Positions 27,301-42,300 of a stretch of DNA of 64,000 nt are shown piece after piece. Position 1 is the first letter of the stretch, and every line of letters starts with the position of its first letter. The translations under genes and the position numbers were made by a program. The notes beneath the pieces are model-generated. The model ran no database searches. It had not been told where the DNA came from and was given only the letters and a program-made list of their open reading frames with translations. Source of the DNA: Casuarius casuarius (taxonomy: Eukaryota; Chordata; Aves; Casuariiformes; Casuariidae); assembly GCA_003342895.1 (NCBI GenBank), contig PTFA01000280.1, positions 1,199,712-1,263,711 of the forward strand, in the 5' to 3' direction.

Positions 27301-30300
27301 CAATGTCTCCCATCCTTTCAGAATATATAGATTTAAGAGTCAGGTGAATCAGCCGTTTTTCAGGCATTGATATAGAACAGTGTGTCTAAGACACTTTCAG
27401 ACTGTTCAGGGAAGACAAGTGGGATCCGTTTACAATGCCTGGTTGTAGATCCCCTGGATGAGTGGTTCCAGTCTGTGACAGCTACTTCTGCAGTTCCTAA
27501 GAGAGATCTCTGCTTTCTGTAAGAACTTCCCCCTTTTACTTTTTGCAAGTATGTAATGAGATCTTGTCACTTCTGTTTTCAGTCTTTTACTGGCTTCCTT
27601 TCCCTTTCAGCTGTGATGTAAGCTTCCTGGTCTCAATCCATCTTTTGTAGTGTATATAGCTCACTGATAATATTTATCATCAGGTGGTAATAACTGGTCA
27701 CATGAGATCAGTTGTTTTGACTACTGTATTTACTGATACCTTCAGTGAATTTTGCTTCAAGAATGTAAGCAGTTTTCCTTGGGAAAAAAATGTCCTGCTG
27801 CTTTATCAATAAGAAATTACTATTTTTCTAGGAATTACTCTTTATGACAATGGCTTATGCCTGATTTGCTATTTGATTTGGCTCTTCCTGACTGTGAATC
27901 TGACTTCATAATGCTTTCCAGTGTCAAAAAGCTCACAGTACCTGAACTGAGGTCTGTTATTGTATCTAGTCATTTATTGTTCAAACACTGATTTAATTCT
28001 GGATCTTTACAAAAGATTCAGCTATATCTCATTCAAATAAAAGATTACTAGGGACAACAAGCATCACAGCAAAATCATTTGGCTCCACAATGATTCCAGC
28101 ACTTCTGTGAGACAACAGTGCTTCACCGTTTGAGGGTTCTTACATTCAAGCAATAGTGCATTGGCCTCATGCATCTTCAATTCCTAAATGTGCAATAAAT
28201 ATATGTTCAATAAATAAATGTTCCATAGTTCAATCTTTCTGTGCTGTGCTGGAGAGTCTAGTGCCTGCTTACCTTATGGACAAGCATTTCCATTTCAGTT
28301 CAGATGGAACTGAAACTTTGAACGTTTGAAGAGAATTATTTTCACTGTAACCATGATGCTAGCAGAAGTCAGGTGAAAATGTTGATTTATTTCTACATGT
28401 ATTGCTACTTAATCTGTTTATGTTTTAGGAGAATATAAAATATCATCTGCTGCAATATAACTATTCAATTTTTTTTCACTTTTGAATCACTTGAGAGGCT
28501 GGATGAGCTCTTTAAATACTTGTGTCTTTAATATAGGGATTTGAATTCACAGAATATTAAGACCAAAGCATGCAATTATTCTTGCCATATTTGTGATAGC
28601 AACAGCATTATGTATATACTAATGTTAATTACAAAATCTTGTTAAAAATACTTTATTCCTAAAACAATTTTGAAAAAGATTCAAAATTAGGATTATAAGA
28701 ATTATTAAAGGAATATAACTCACCATCTAGCTTGGGATACAAATAACCTGCATGTATCTTAAGAGAATTTCTTGCTAGTCAGCATTTTCAGTATAAATTT
28801 TGAGAGTCTTGAAACTGTAGTGTACAGAGGCATGAATTCACAAAGAGGCCAGAATCTGGAAACATTTTTGCCACCAAAAATTTCAGTAGAAACTGTCTTC
28901 TGGTCTAGGCATTCTGGTCATAGTAGTGTGATCCTTGTCCTTCTGGTGCTGGGGAAAAACAGAAGGGAGTAGTGGGTATGACAGTGTTTTCTGTCATCCT
29001 GAAAAGCTTGCACTGATTTAAGGTAGCACACGAGCTTTCTAGTTGACTTCTATAGACTTGAGATAAGATTTAATTAAGTAGATTGTGTTGATCATTGCAT
29101 GTTCTTACACAAAGCAGTCATTCCAAAAGGAGACTTTTTGGTGGACCCATACTTACTGCAGATCCCAAACCAAATCTTTCTGCTGATGAAAATCTCAAGT
29201 TTGTTTGCTTTTCACTCATTCTGTCCTTAACATTTCCAGAATTAAATTTCAAGGTCTTCAGCAAGTGACACTGAAATATGCATTTCATGAGTTTAATTTT
29301 CTTCAATAGTATTTAGTATGCTTCCCAGTGCTCCTAAAAGTCCCATGGTTGCCATCCCTCTATTGGGAATGTACTCGTGCTTTGGTGCTTCTTGGGTTAT
29401 TACAAGAAAGGAACAAGCTGATATCAAGCCACTCTGCACCTCTGAAAATGCAGTAGCTTGTACACACAGCTGGATATGCAACTTGTTTTTCCTCTGGGAC
29501 CTTTCGTTATTGCCTGTGAATTAAGCTCTGTTGAGGCCTCAAACTTCTTCCATGATCTATTCCTCAGAGAATGCTGTCCTGCTTTCAAGATTGTTTCTTT
29601 ACTTTCTCTTTCATATCCAGCATTTCTGATCTCTTCGAGTCATACCATTTGGAAGGGCCTGTGAATAACAATAGCCATAGAGCGCAGTTAGCAGAACTTT
29701 ATTCAAAATCCCATAATGGCAAGAGGGCAAGGTTTCAATGTATCATCACAAAATGAGTCAGCTACTTTTTCTGACCATTGAGGCTAGTAAGTAGTTCCCT
29801 TCAGTTTTCATTCATGATTTAGTTATCATTCAGCATATTCAGCTGAAATCTGCAAGCCTCAATCATGCATTTGGGGGAGTCATTACCATTAGAAGCCAGT
29901 GTGCAAGGTCAGGCTATCGTAAACAACCTTTGAATAATGAACTTTGAATAATGAATGATAATGAACAACTGCAAGTCCGTGATCCAGTAGGAAACCAACA
30001 ATAACAAACCACCATGCATAATCCACTGGCTGTAAGAAACCACATGGAAATAATACAATAGAAGCAAGAAAATGATCAGAAATAGGTCAACAGATGTGGC
30101 GGCCTTGATTATCCTACTTGAAAGAAACACATGGATAAAAAAGTACGTACAGAAAAAATGCACAAGAAGGAAAGGTGTTTAAGTGCTTTGGCAAGAAAAT
30201 AGTTGGCAAATTTTTATCTTAAGCTTTTAAGGAGTGAAACAGTGAGGGGAAAACATTCTAGTGTCTTCCTTTTCTCCATTTTTAGGGCATTATATCTAGA

Positions 30301-33300
30301 TATCCATTCTTTCTTTCTTTTTTTTTTCCTTAGTTGGGTTATGTAAGTGGTTGGCCAAAAACTAATCCAGTAGTTTTTTTAGGAGTGTGCTTGTTCTAGT
30401 GAACACAAACATCAGTGTTTATTCCTTTTGCCCATTCTCCAGACTTTGAGAATGCAGATGATGCTAAACCTTATTCTGCTTTTTCTGTGTGAAAATCACA
30501 AATATTCAAAAATAGTGTTTTACCCATATTTAAAACTGCGAATTCATAAATATACAAGGATTCTAGATTTAGATACACTTGAAATTCCAAAAAATCTTGA
30601 TGATCCAAACTATATCTGCTTAAGTCCAACACATGCAAAGTTACATCTATATTTTTAATCTGAGAAATTCCTGCTGAATTTAGTATGAATCATTAAATCA
30701 TGCATTAAATTGGAGATTTCAGTTCTGCAGTTTGATGCTCTACTTGTTTCTTTGCCATATACAATGGATTACTGGACAATGTTTTAATGAATATACAGCT
30801 AAGAACTATGTTCTCCAGTTGAAGTGTTTTAAATTGTGCTACTCTGCACTATTCTGTAATGTACCTCCTTGTAAATTCTAATGAGGACCTTCTGTAAAAA
30901 GAGTTACGTTTTGTCCCAATTTTCCCAGACATTTGAACAAAATGGAGAGAAGACGTGAAAAAAAGTGTGAAGGAGTCCATCTGCATTGTGGAGAAGCCGA
31001 GCTGGAATAAGCATGGCTCTCTGCTGTTTGGGCAGTTCTCTCCATCTTGCCATCACTCGTTACTAGGAAGTCAGCACGGGTCATTTGTCCTTTGACATGT
31101 CTTACTTTGTGAGACATATTCTAGGCAGCCTTGTTCTTTTTAGTATGTCTGCTAGGCTAATGTTATCTTTGTGTTAACTGGCTGGCTTTCAGAGCTTTTA
31201 AAAGATTCTTGGGGTTCCTTTCTCTGTTGTTTTACTGCGAAATGGCCTTGTTAAAGTCAATAGATACTCTACTTTTTATTCAATGTCTCTTTTCCTTTTT
31301 TCAGTTTTGATCGTTGCTTTCTTTTCTTAATGAACTTATTGTACAAATAAGCTTAAAATGTTGAGAATACTTATTAGAGCTTCTCATGCATAACTTGGAA
31401 GAGCAGAGGACGTAGAGCAAACAGTTATTCACCCATGCTTGCTTTCTTCTTTTTTTAAGTTTGGAATTCTTTTTTAACAAGAAATCAAAACTTTTTCAGT
31501 GTCATCTGAAAAATTGTTTCAAATAGCATCTGGTGTTATTATTGAGTAGCACGCTGCAAATAATTAGAAATCAAAATCTGTCCTTTAATTGGACTTGTTG
31601 ATTATATGTCTAATTTTGTATGAATTTATTATCCGATTCAGGTTTCCCATAACTTGACAAAGCTTAGATAGAGGCTGAATGCAAAAGTTGCAAGAGGACG
31701 ATAAAATAACAATAAGATCGTTCTTTGCTCTTATAGCTTTTCTTATCAGTAGATTTTAAATTGCTTTTATTAAGGAGGTTAGTTGCAAACGGAGGTAAAG
31801 AGATTTATCTTATCCAGGTTGTATCAGCAGGTCAGTAACAGAGCAGGGGATAGACATCAGGGCCTCTGAGCTCCAGGCAGGGGATCTGCCTCCTGAGCAA
31901 CACTCTCTCACCTGCTTTCATCTCAAATGACTAAGTAATTTACTTTCCCAGTCAATCATTGAACATCAGACTCCAGCTATTATTCACCACCTTTAGTTTC
32001 ATGTACATTTCTTCACTCGGATTGCCTGGAACTGATCCCAACTGATTCTCTTCGCAATCCCTGTTAGTCAGTCTTTGTCAGATGTCTTCATCATCTCCAG
32101 GGGGGCATATCTGATTGATAACTAATTCCAGGACTATGATTTCACTGCCTGCAGTGTTTCCCTTAAAGTGCTGCACAGCTGTACCATGTTCTGATGCAGT
32201 CTGAAAGCTTCCATCCCACTATTGGGTGAAACTATTACAAATAGTTTCAGCGAGGAAGTTTATTGTAAGTGATGACACTGTATAGGCTCACTCAGGATGT
32301 TTACCAGAGCAATAGTTGCTAAGCAGATAAAGCATGTTTGGAAGATGCATTAGCAGATCTTTTTCTTCCTGCAGCAACTGCTGAGGAATGAAACATATTT
32401 CTTGTACCTCCTTGCATTTTTAGTGATTCTGTGAATGCTTGACTCAGTAATAATGCCCCCCACCCTTTATATAAAAGTAAATTAGTAGTCAGAAAAGATT
32501 CTGGATTAAGAGACCTAATATTTCTGTCTATCAGCAAACACTTAGAGGAACAATGACTTTGGTGGCCAGTGAACAGATTTGTTAAGAAAAACAATTTGTA
32601 AGAAAGTTAACTGCTTGAGCTTTGTTCCAGTGTGCACTTAGAGAAGAAGAGAGTATACAGAGTCTAAAAATAACACAGAAATGTAAGGAATACTTATCAA
32701 CTTTTAGTGGAGAAAGGATATCCTCCTACTACAGCGTATCCCTTTCTGGATACTGTTTATATCCCCAGCCGCATCTCTGCTTTGTTTTTCCTTTTCTTCA
32801 TTTCAGAGCTCCACCTGAGTCCACTTGGCTCACTCGGTTAGCAAAGCTATGTCATCACTTTTTATGTAGCTAGCACCATGCAGGGAAGTGATGAAGCTAC
32901 TATCTCATTTGCCTTTTCAGACCAAATAGGGCAAATTAGGTGCCCAAATATAACTGGGATTTAGGAACAGCCTTGGCACAACTTCAGAACAAGGCAGGAT
33001 TTTATACCTGTGGATCTATGGAGCAATATCTTCACTTTCTTGTCACCACACCACATTATTAAGAAAATGTTGCCTCTGTTTTTAATAGGCACTCCTTGCA
33101 GTATGCAGGTAAGGTCACTTTAAAACATTTTCCCTGACTTTATGGTCTTTAAAAAGCCAGGTGTGCAGAGACTTCTTTTTTCTGTTGTTGATCAGCAATA
33201 TTTTATAGATGTATCTATGATTTTTCTCTCCCATGCAAATTTTCAAAGTTTAGAAACATTTTCCTATGCCAAATTGGAATGAGATATGAAATATTTAAGC

Positions 33301-36300
33301 CTTTATATTTAATTTTTATTAATTTTTATTATTAATATTTAATTTCCTTTCTACAAGGGAATTTTGGACTAGGTCCCTTAAAGCCATCTACTTTTATTGT
33401 AACCCTGTAAACATTTTAATTTAACATTTTCTTTCATGCAAACTAATTAATTAAATTTCAAAATGAAAGGCAGTTTCAAACTGAAAAGCAAAACTTTTGT
33501 TTTGTCTAAGCATCCACCAGGGTTACTTAGAAAACATGGGCTATTCCCACTGAATCAAGAAGTATCTTCTATAAATCACTTTAGGTTTCACAATTTGGCT
33601 CTAATCCAAGGAAAGTGTTTTATCTGACAACTCCCAAGAATTTGTAAGTAAAGACTTTCCCTGTAATCCAGCCATTATCTGAAGAGACCTTGTTTATTGT
33701 GTAGGTGGCTGATTTCCAGGCTTGTTAAAGTCTCAGCTTTCTGTAGAGAATGGTGACTAGCAGAGCAAGAATATCATAGTTGGCGGAAGGGAAAATATCA
33801 CCCAGCAGCACTGAATCACTATACATATTGCTTGATCACTGGTACATTTTTGTTGAGATGGTGAAGGACTGCAGCCTCACAGACACATGCTTGCTCAACC
33901 CTCTTGGAGCCTGTAGAACTTGACTTCTAAATTTTGATCAGTGTACATAGTCATCCCAGTTTAGACTCCAATTTTCCCAGTACATCTTCCTTTCCCCATC
34001 AAGCCCTGAGGGATTCATGTATAGGTGTGTTTTAATGATGTTGACACGTGTCTACTACTGACTGGGTTTGGGACTAATGAATCATTTTGCATAATGGAGA
34101 GAGCAGCTATCCAGTGGTTTTCGTCACTACTGACCTGGGCTTTAGTCCAATTTCTGACATAAAGGTGGAAGGCTCTGTATCCTGTTACAGTTGACTGAGC
34201 TGTGAATTCCTCTAGTGAATGGTTTTACTAATATACTTTAAAGAAACAGTGGAATACTCAGGAAATAATAATGCCATCCAGGTCAGTGTGTATTGTAGTA
34301 TGTTAGGTAATGACTGAATATTATTTTTTGTATATTCAAATTCTCCCAGATGTGAAAATGGCAGTAAGTGGACTATCTTAGTATGTCTGCTGACAAAATG
34401 TTTTCGCTTCTGAAATATTTCGTGAATCCATGTCGTATGAGATTTTGTATTTAGAGGGCATTTCCACTACTCAGGAGAGAAATACACATTCTTATTTAGC
34501 CATGAAGTAGTTTTTCTAAGAATTCTTGAAAAATACAAACATCCACTGGAGATAGTGCTGAACTGAGAGCCAAGACCTGAAATATCCAAACCTCAGGAAA
34601 GGTTAGGAATCATATGACCCAAATCCTAGATTTGGCAGGGGTTGAATCAAGGTTACCAGGGACCCTTTTAAAGAAATTTTAATCTGATTCCAAAATGTCA
34701 CTTTTCTCTTATTCATCACTAGCATGCATTAAAACAGGTGATAATATTAGAAAGCCAGATATCAATGCTAAGCCAGGATTATGAGGAAACATATTATCCA
34801 TGTATACCTGCCTAGGGCTTAAAATCTGTTTAATAAATTTAGAGCAAAGCTCTTACAATAAACTCGGAGTAAAATCTAAATTCTATTAAAGCAAACAGAG
34901 AATGAAAAATATCTGCACCTTCAAGACCCTGGTTCTGTTTCTGTTTTCAGTCCTCATTCATCACATCCTGGTTACTTATCAATCATCTTGAACCACAAAC
35001 CAAAAAAGGAAAATCCCCATGAGAACAGCACACCAACACTTCCTGGTTTCCATGCAATGCACAGTGTGGTTTTACCAAGAAGTCTGCTAACAACCTTGTG
35101 CCCACTCTTTTAGGCGGCTTTCTGCAAAGTGGGGCAAGGTTTTTACAAATCTTCTTCCATTTCAGTTGCTTTGATGTGTCTTAGCAGTTATTGAAATTAC
35201 ATGTCTTTGTGTATAAGACAGTATATGCCTTGAAAATTAAACCACTAGGTATTGTATCTTGAAAACAATGAAGAACGGAGAGCAGTACATAACACACCCC
35301 CAGAGTCAATCGAAAATCTGTATGGAAAAGTGACTCCAATGGGAAGAGTTTGCATGAGTAGTACTCATTATGAGTAAGGGAGGAAGGGGAGATTGCACCA
35401 GGCTTCCTACTGTAACAGCTCCTAACAAGCCTCTGCTACCAATAATCTGGGTGTAACTCATCCTTTCATGAAAGTATAATGCTCTTTAGTCTGTCTCTGC
35501 CAATTATATCACACTAGTGGGGTCTGGGGAGCAAAGCAGCTATGGAACTGGAGGTAACGATTTTGGCTGAAGAGCTTTGATCCAGAAGATGAGTAGGCAA
35601 AGGCCTAACAGCTGTAGGTGCAAGGTATGAAGCTGAATCAAATGCAAGTTGTCTTCACAAGATGTCACAGATGACAGACTGGTTTAGATACAGGAAGAAG
35701 GACAATAGCAGAGGAGGGCTTGCCAAAGAAGAGCATGGAGCTGCTTTCTGAATACCTATGGATAACAGTAAGCAGAAGGGCTGGGAGAGAGGCAGAGCAC
35801 CAGAAATTCATGGAAAGGCAGGGAGAAATGGCTTGTGTGAAAGTTAATGTCTTCCATGCTCATTAAGCCCAGGGGCACTCTGCGGCTTTGGTTTGAGTCA
35901 CCAAAGTCTCATGGTCTGGATGAGATTAATGATGATGACAATTCAGGCATGCTTAGTAATTTTTGCCTCTTTTAAGAACTGTTATTAAACAATATTGCCT
36001 TTCAGCTATAGCAAATCACATGGATGTCAGGGAAACATCACGGCCCTGCCAACCCCTGCAGCCTGCCAGCTATGGAAAGCACGGCAGAAGGATACCTTTG
36101 GGTGCTGACTCTGACTCCACTGTGAGTCCACTTAGAATCAGACCCTTTGAAACATCAGGCAAGTTGAAAGGATCGGTAGTAGTTTAGCACACAGTTGTGT
36201 GTTGCTTTGGCTGTTGAAATAGCGAAAAAGATGTCTTTTACATAACTATATTGAAGCCAGCTGAGTTACACTAATAGAAAAATAGGCTCCAAAAGTAATG

Positions 36301-39300
36301 GGTTTGAACATTCTTACGCTACTGGAAAAGGTGGAATCCGTGTTTAGATTTGGATTTGGCAATCCTGTTTCTTCCTTAGCTCCAAATTAAACTGCAGTTC
36401 TCAGCATGGAAGAAAGAATTAGAGGTATTAATTTAAGTGAGATCCTGTCTTTTATTTGTAATAGATTTTATATTGATATGACTAGCAGCTTTTTCATTAA
36501 GTCAGTTATTAAGGGTCCATATCATCAGGAGATTAAAATATGGGACCTTAAATTATGAACTCTGAAGTTCTGGTTTTGAGTTTTCTGACTGTATAGCTTT
36601 AGGCAGTGTACACTGCATCTATATTTTGCCATTTTTTTAAATATCGTAGTTATTGCCTTCACAGAAGAGATGTTTGGTTATGCAGCTTTCAGAGACTGTA
36701 GAACATATGTGAGTTTTAGGTACTGCTGCAGTCATTCTTTCACACTCCCTGCTTTCTGAAGAGAGGTATCTATACCACAAAAGTGTTACAAACACTTTTA
36801 ATAGAAGACCGTCAAAATAAGGACAAAGTACGCTGTCTCGACATTACTTTAGGGTGAAGTGCTAAACAACTGGGTAGCCTCAAAACCAGTTTTGCATAGG
36901 GTTGCCACATTTCTCCCTGGTGTTTCCTGAACAACCATGTGATCTTATGCGCTGTACGAGTGAGGCTTCCTGGGAGCTTTGGCCCTTCTGTGCATGCACG
37001 GTGCAGATGGTCAGCATGTGTGTAGCAAGCCCAGAAGTGTCCCAGTGTACAGTATGTACTCTGTAGGGCAAGGCTGAGCATTTCCTGGGAAAATGTGCAC
37101 GTGTCGCTATTGTCCACAAGTAGTTCCAGTAAGTTTATTTGTATAAATAAGCCTATTTATTTTAGCAGTTGGAGTTTAAGGAATTAGTTACCTAACAAAT
37201 GGGACTCCAGCTGCGACAGGATCTCTGGGTGGTACTAGAACATATTATAGTATTTTAAAACCATAAATAGGCTGAGATTTGATGACAGCTGAATCAAATT
37301 CACTCTAGTGAACTTAACTTAATACTTGAGTGCATATGGGATAAGTTGCAAAATTAAAATGCGACCCAAAGCAAGTGGATCTGCAAAATGGTATCTGCTT
37401 GCACAGTGAAATTTCTCCAGAAATGAACCTAAGTTATGGGAAGAGATGTTGATGTTCTAAGCAAATCTAGTTCCAGAATCATTGGGCTTGTTACTTTCAG
37501 TTACTCTGATAGATCTTCGTGATGTGATCCTTGAATTTAAGATTGTCTTGATTGTTTAATTATTAAGAAATTTAGGCCTGTCCTATTGTGCAGGGGAGGG
37601 AGACAAGAAGGGAGAAAATAAAGAGAAGACAGCCTTTTCCTGTCTAGCTCATTTATGCTTAATACAGCTACTGAATAGATAACTTCCAAAATAATATTGG
37701 GCTTTGAATCTGGAACATTCAGATCCAAAACAGAAGTCGCTTACATGGCAGATGTGAGAGAAGCTCCATTACAGAGCAACAGTAGTGGGACACTTTTCTT
37801 TGTGCAGAATAAGCTATTAGTTGCATTGTCGTAAGGCACCCGCTGGTATCTAAAATGATGGGTCTGAACATCTGTTGACTACATTTACGACTTGTAGCTA
37901 CACATTTCAACGCTCTTTTGATCATGTTGTGCTATTCAGTGAGGGTTGCGGCAGCAGAACATCGCTACTTCATCAGCTAGCCCCAGGCCAGTGGTGCAAA
38001 AACCTGTGTCTTGCACTTGTGGAAGCACTACAGCTATTTCTGAATTGTGTGTGGAAGCACTTGCTGAGACTGGCATTGCTCTTCAGACTGCAAGTCAGTC
38101 TTATTTCTAGACATTAAGTTCTCCAGGAAAGAAAAGTGTATTTGTTAGCATCTTCTTCCTTCTGTATCATGTACAGGCTCCTTATTCTTGCCTTTAAAGC
38201 CCCTTGTGATGTGACTGGCATCAGAGAAATTTTGATAGGACTGTTTTCCCTGGAAGAAAGCAGTTGTGTCAAAATAAAGGCATATTGAGAAAACATGATA
38301 GTCCTGCCAAAAAAAAAAAAAAAAAGAAAAAAACAGCCTCTTGGTATTTTCATAACAGATGATAACAAGACTATTATGAACTGTAATCAACAAAACTTAT
38401 AAACAGCTAAAGCAGTGTAAATCGTTTTTACCCAAATGAAATGTTTTTTTAGCCTAATTATGGGGGAAAAGAGGTATTTTTTGGCATCCTTTTTGTAGAA
38501 ATGCAATGCAAGTAAGCATAAGGATTAGCTCTGTTGTCTATGGTAAGAAGTGTTTAAGATTGGTTTTGAGCTCCTTTGGACATTCATTAGCATTACCGGA
38601 CTACTACCTATCCTATGAATAATGATTGTGTTGTCACACACCGTACAGTCTGGGTCTAATTTACTATTTTATCTCCTTGATTGTTTCCTGTTACCTGTGG
38701 AAAGAAACATTCCTTGCCGTTTACAACTGTGGTGAATATATAGGAGCACCGAGCAGATATGCTGTAGATACAATAACCTCAGTTTACCAGTGAACAAAAG
38801 CAGTTGAAGGAGGAATGCACACCTTGATTACTATCATGTGCTTTGGCATTTATGCTATAGAAGAACACTGATTGTCAAGCAAAAATGATATTAAGAAAGG
38901 TTGCTTGCTAGTCACATAGCAAATGTTCATGAATTGCATGAAATCTTTTAAGAAAGCAGTTATTACTTGTCACTTTTTGTTTCAAATAGATGGGCTAGAC
39001 ACCCCAATATAATACAGACCAAGACTGGTCTGTGTTTCCCCTTCTTGCACGTGGAACTAACATTAAGATAAATATGAGTCATGCTCCTCTCTTCACTACG
39101 AATAACAGGCTACTCCAATTAAGTGTGCTTTGCAGTTGTCATTCTAGTCTGGAGTTGCAACCATGTTTTTCTCTTGAGGGAAAGGTGGGGCAGAGACAAA
39201 GTTAATTCACATTGTTTGGAAGTGGCCTGAATCTTTCCCCCTTTTCTATGCCCACATTATTATTAACTCTTTCTTAGCTGTTCCTGTTACAAAAAAGACA

Positions 39301-42300
39301 GTAAGCAGATGTATGTTTTTCCCCTTGTTTTTCTCAATCACAGGTTTTTCCCTCAGATTACACTGTCTTTCCCACTGTACCTGTTGTGCTGTGTAGTCAG
39401 TATCTTTCCAACATGAAGATGAACAGATTGTGATCTCCTCAGGGCCTCTAGCCTTATAGCTTTCATTCAGTGTCTATACTGAATAGTATGAGGCGCTCCC
39501 CTCCCACAGGCTTTGCATGTGCAACTTGTTTAGGGTTCCCAGGCTGAAGGCCAGAACATGAATTGTGCAACCTTGGTCAATACTTCGCTGAAGCTGCAAT
39601 GTAACTATGGCACCAAGTTTCTTTGGTTTTGTTCTCTATTTTTATCCTCATATTGCTTGCCATTTAAAACTACTTCCATATGCCAACTTTTACAGTGTTA
39701 CTAAATTTAAATCCATCTAAGACATCCTTTGACATTAAAGAAATCTACTGCAGTACGTATCAAAGTTCTGACACTAGTTGGCAGTGACCTGTGTGTGAGT
39801 GAATTCAGACTGCAGCAAGAGAAAGCCTTTCAAAATGGAGCGAAATACTGTCCAAAGTAGAGAATGGGAAGTAGGAAGTTCATTCATGTGTCCTCTTATA
39901 TAATATATATTCGATGCTTCTCTATCAGTCCTAGCTGGCTGTGTAAGAAGAGATTGGAGCGTATCTTTCAAGGAGTACTTAGCACCGTAATGTGGTTCTA
40001 GTTCGCAATATTTGTGCAGCTCGCTTAGTTTTTGTATCAGGTAGGTTATATAGTATCAGACTAATATCGGACTAATCAGCAAGTTTTCTGCTTTTGTCTA
40101 GCTAATAACAGGAACACATTCCTTGAGCTAGTTCTGAAACTATGAATTGGCATGTATATTCATTTAAAAGGTTGAAATTGTGAAAGGATCACAATGTGAT
40201 AATTAAGAAACCTTATAATCATAAAGGCTCTGATTATACAGCCATTTAATCTTTAAAACATTCTGTTATGAATGAAATATTTTGTTTTCAAATGTGTTTG
40301 AATATTCAGTTAGCGTTTCTGTAATGTGGCTTCAAAGACTTGCACAAAATATTTGGATCTTCACTGTTATTGCTGATGATATGTTAAAAGTGCTAGATAC
40401 CTCAAAAAAACATACTGTATTGCATTTTTTTTTGGAAAGGCTGAAGATCTGTGTTGTGTCTGAAGCCAAAAAAGGGAATTATGGAGAAGGTGATTTGAAG
40501 TGCTAGCTCGCTTTCTGAATGAATTGGTACCTGCTACTTGTTGCGGTCTTGCTTTAAAAACACCGTACTTGAAAATGAATCACTGCCAGGTCTTCAGTGA
40601 ATCAGTAAGTCCAATCCTTTGTAATCATTTCTTTTTTTTCTCTTTTTTAAATAACAGAATTCAATGTAAGTTGCAGATATGCAGGAGTTTTTCACGTTGA
40701 GAAAGATGGTCGCTACAGCCTGACACGAAGTGATGCAGTCGAGCTCTGCAAAGCTCTGAATAGTACCTTGCCAACCCTAGAGCAGATGAGAAGAGCTCAT
40801 AAACTTGGATTTGAAACTTGCAGGTAAAGAGGTTTTAGGAAAAATAATATATAATGACAGGTCCATCCATGCATACTATAGTGTAATAATTACAGTTGCT
40901 TTCATACAGTTGTTAATTAGATGGCCATATCATTCCTTGAGTAAGTTATATTACTTAGGTGATGAGTAAGAAATCTTTCTGCATATATGTGTTTGCTCTG
41001 GGTCCTGTAATATATAGGTTCTTGACTGCATATTCTTTTTATCAATTATCTTGAAGAAATCATAATCTCTTGCAGATAAAGTTGAAAGATAGCAACATAT
41101 AGAGAATATAATAAACTAATAAGGAAGAAGTTCAGATCATGCTGTATCACTGACTAATTCGTAGAGACAAGTAAGTGCAAAGTATGCATAATTTTTAATG
41201 ACCTGATGAAGGGTCAAAGACTGCAGATTGTACATACAGTATAAGGAATTCCATCTTGTCAAGCAATAATAAAAAGCAGCAAGTGGGACTGTGAGAAATG
41301 AACTGCTGACTTTCCAGTGAAAGACTGGCCAGAGTGTTAGTGCATCCCTGTAATATGTGAATGAAGATGTTTCAGAAGATGGCCATAAAAATGATAAAAC
41401 ATACAAAATCCTTTTGTCAAGTGACTTAATCACCCTCTGTCATTTATGATTTATATGGAACCCAATATGGATAATATGAACTCTTCAGTGTAGCAAAATA
41501 TAACTGGATCAATTGACTGAAAGTTGAGCACAGACAGTTTGGGACTCAAAAAATTAAGTAAACAGTAGTGCAATAAAATATGCAAGGATAATGCTTATTG
41601 GTTGAAACAACTTATAAGATTATAGTAGATTCTTTGCCACACTACAGTTTCATCAGGATTGAATATTTTTCCAAAGAATGAACTCTAGTTCAAAGAGGAA
41701 TCAAGCTGGGACAGTTCTATGGTCTGTAAGTAGGTCAGAGTAGATGAGAATGGGAGCTTGCTTTACAAAATGCATAATGCACATATTATGCAAGTCACCT
41801 AAACATTTAGATGCAGAAGAGAGATGGAATTCAGGAGCTGTAAACATGAAGGGTTTTTTAATCAAACAAGAAAGATTCATACTGGTGAAATATTTTTGAG
41901 GTGAATAAATTTCAGTAGATTTTCAACTTTAGTAAAAGCTAAAATAAACAGCAAATACAGGAAAAATGGAATTTGTCTTATACTTCACTGGAGTAGAAAA
42001 GCCCAGCGGATATTTCTCCAAAATGTTGAGACTTCATTCTTGAATTTACATTCCATCGAAAGCAGTCCTAGTATCAATACTACTTGTAATTATTTCATGT
42101 GAGGGTGACAGTAACTACTATCAGTGGTACTTTATAAATAAATGCATGAATGTTCTTTCCCATTGGTTTTCAAACTCATGAGAATTGAATAAAAGCTTCT
42201 TTCAAATTAATAGCTGAATTTGTATTAAGCAGTTTGTTTGGTTACTGTGGAAAGATGTGTGCAGTGCTTTGAAAATATTGTTCTTATATGTACAAATGCC

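Larger units (their letters stand above)
18377..40657 (+). other. CD44: CD44 intron 1 (about 22 kb)
   Basis: A long first intron, as in other vertebrate CD44 genes. It runs from donor GTAAGT at 18377 to acceptor ATAACAG at 40651-40657, the latter preceded by a T-rich tract. No coding exon is recognisable inside. It contains MIR-like relics (about 24.1, 25.1, 26.5 and 31.8 kb), a TA/TG microsatellite near 19.34 kb, a GCT triplet run at 22747-22762 and a poly-A at 38309-38333. Small frames within it look like chance. Confidence 0.9.

Noticed and set aside
38165..38235. Text like CCTTTAAAGCCCCTTGTGATG before a poly-A, suggestive of an L2/CR1-type 3' end
   Set aside because: Too short and diverged to assign to a family by eye.
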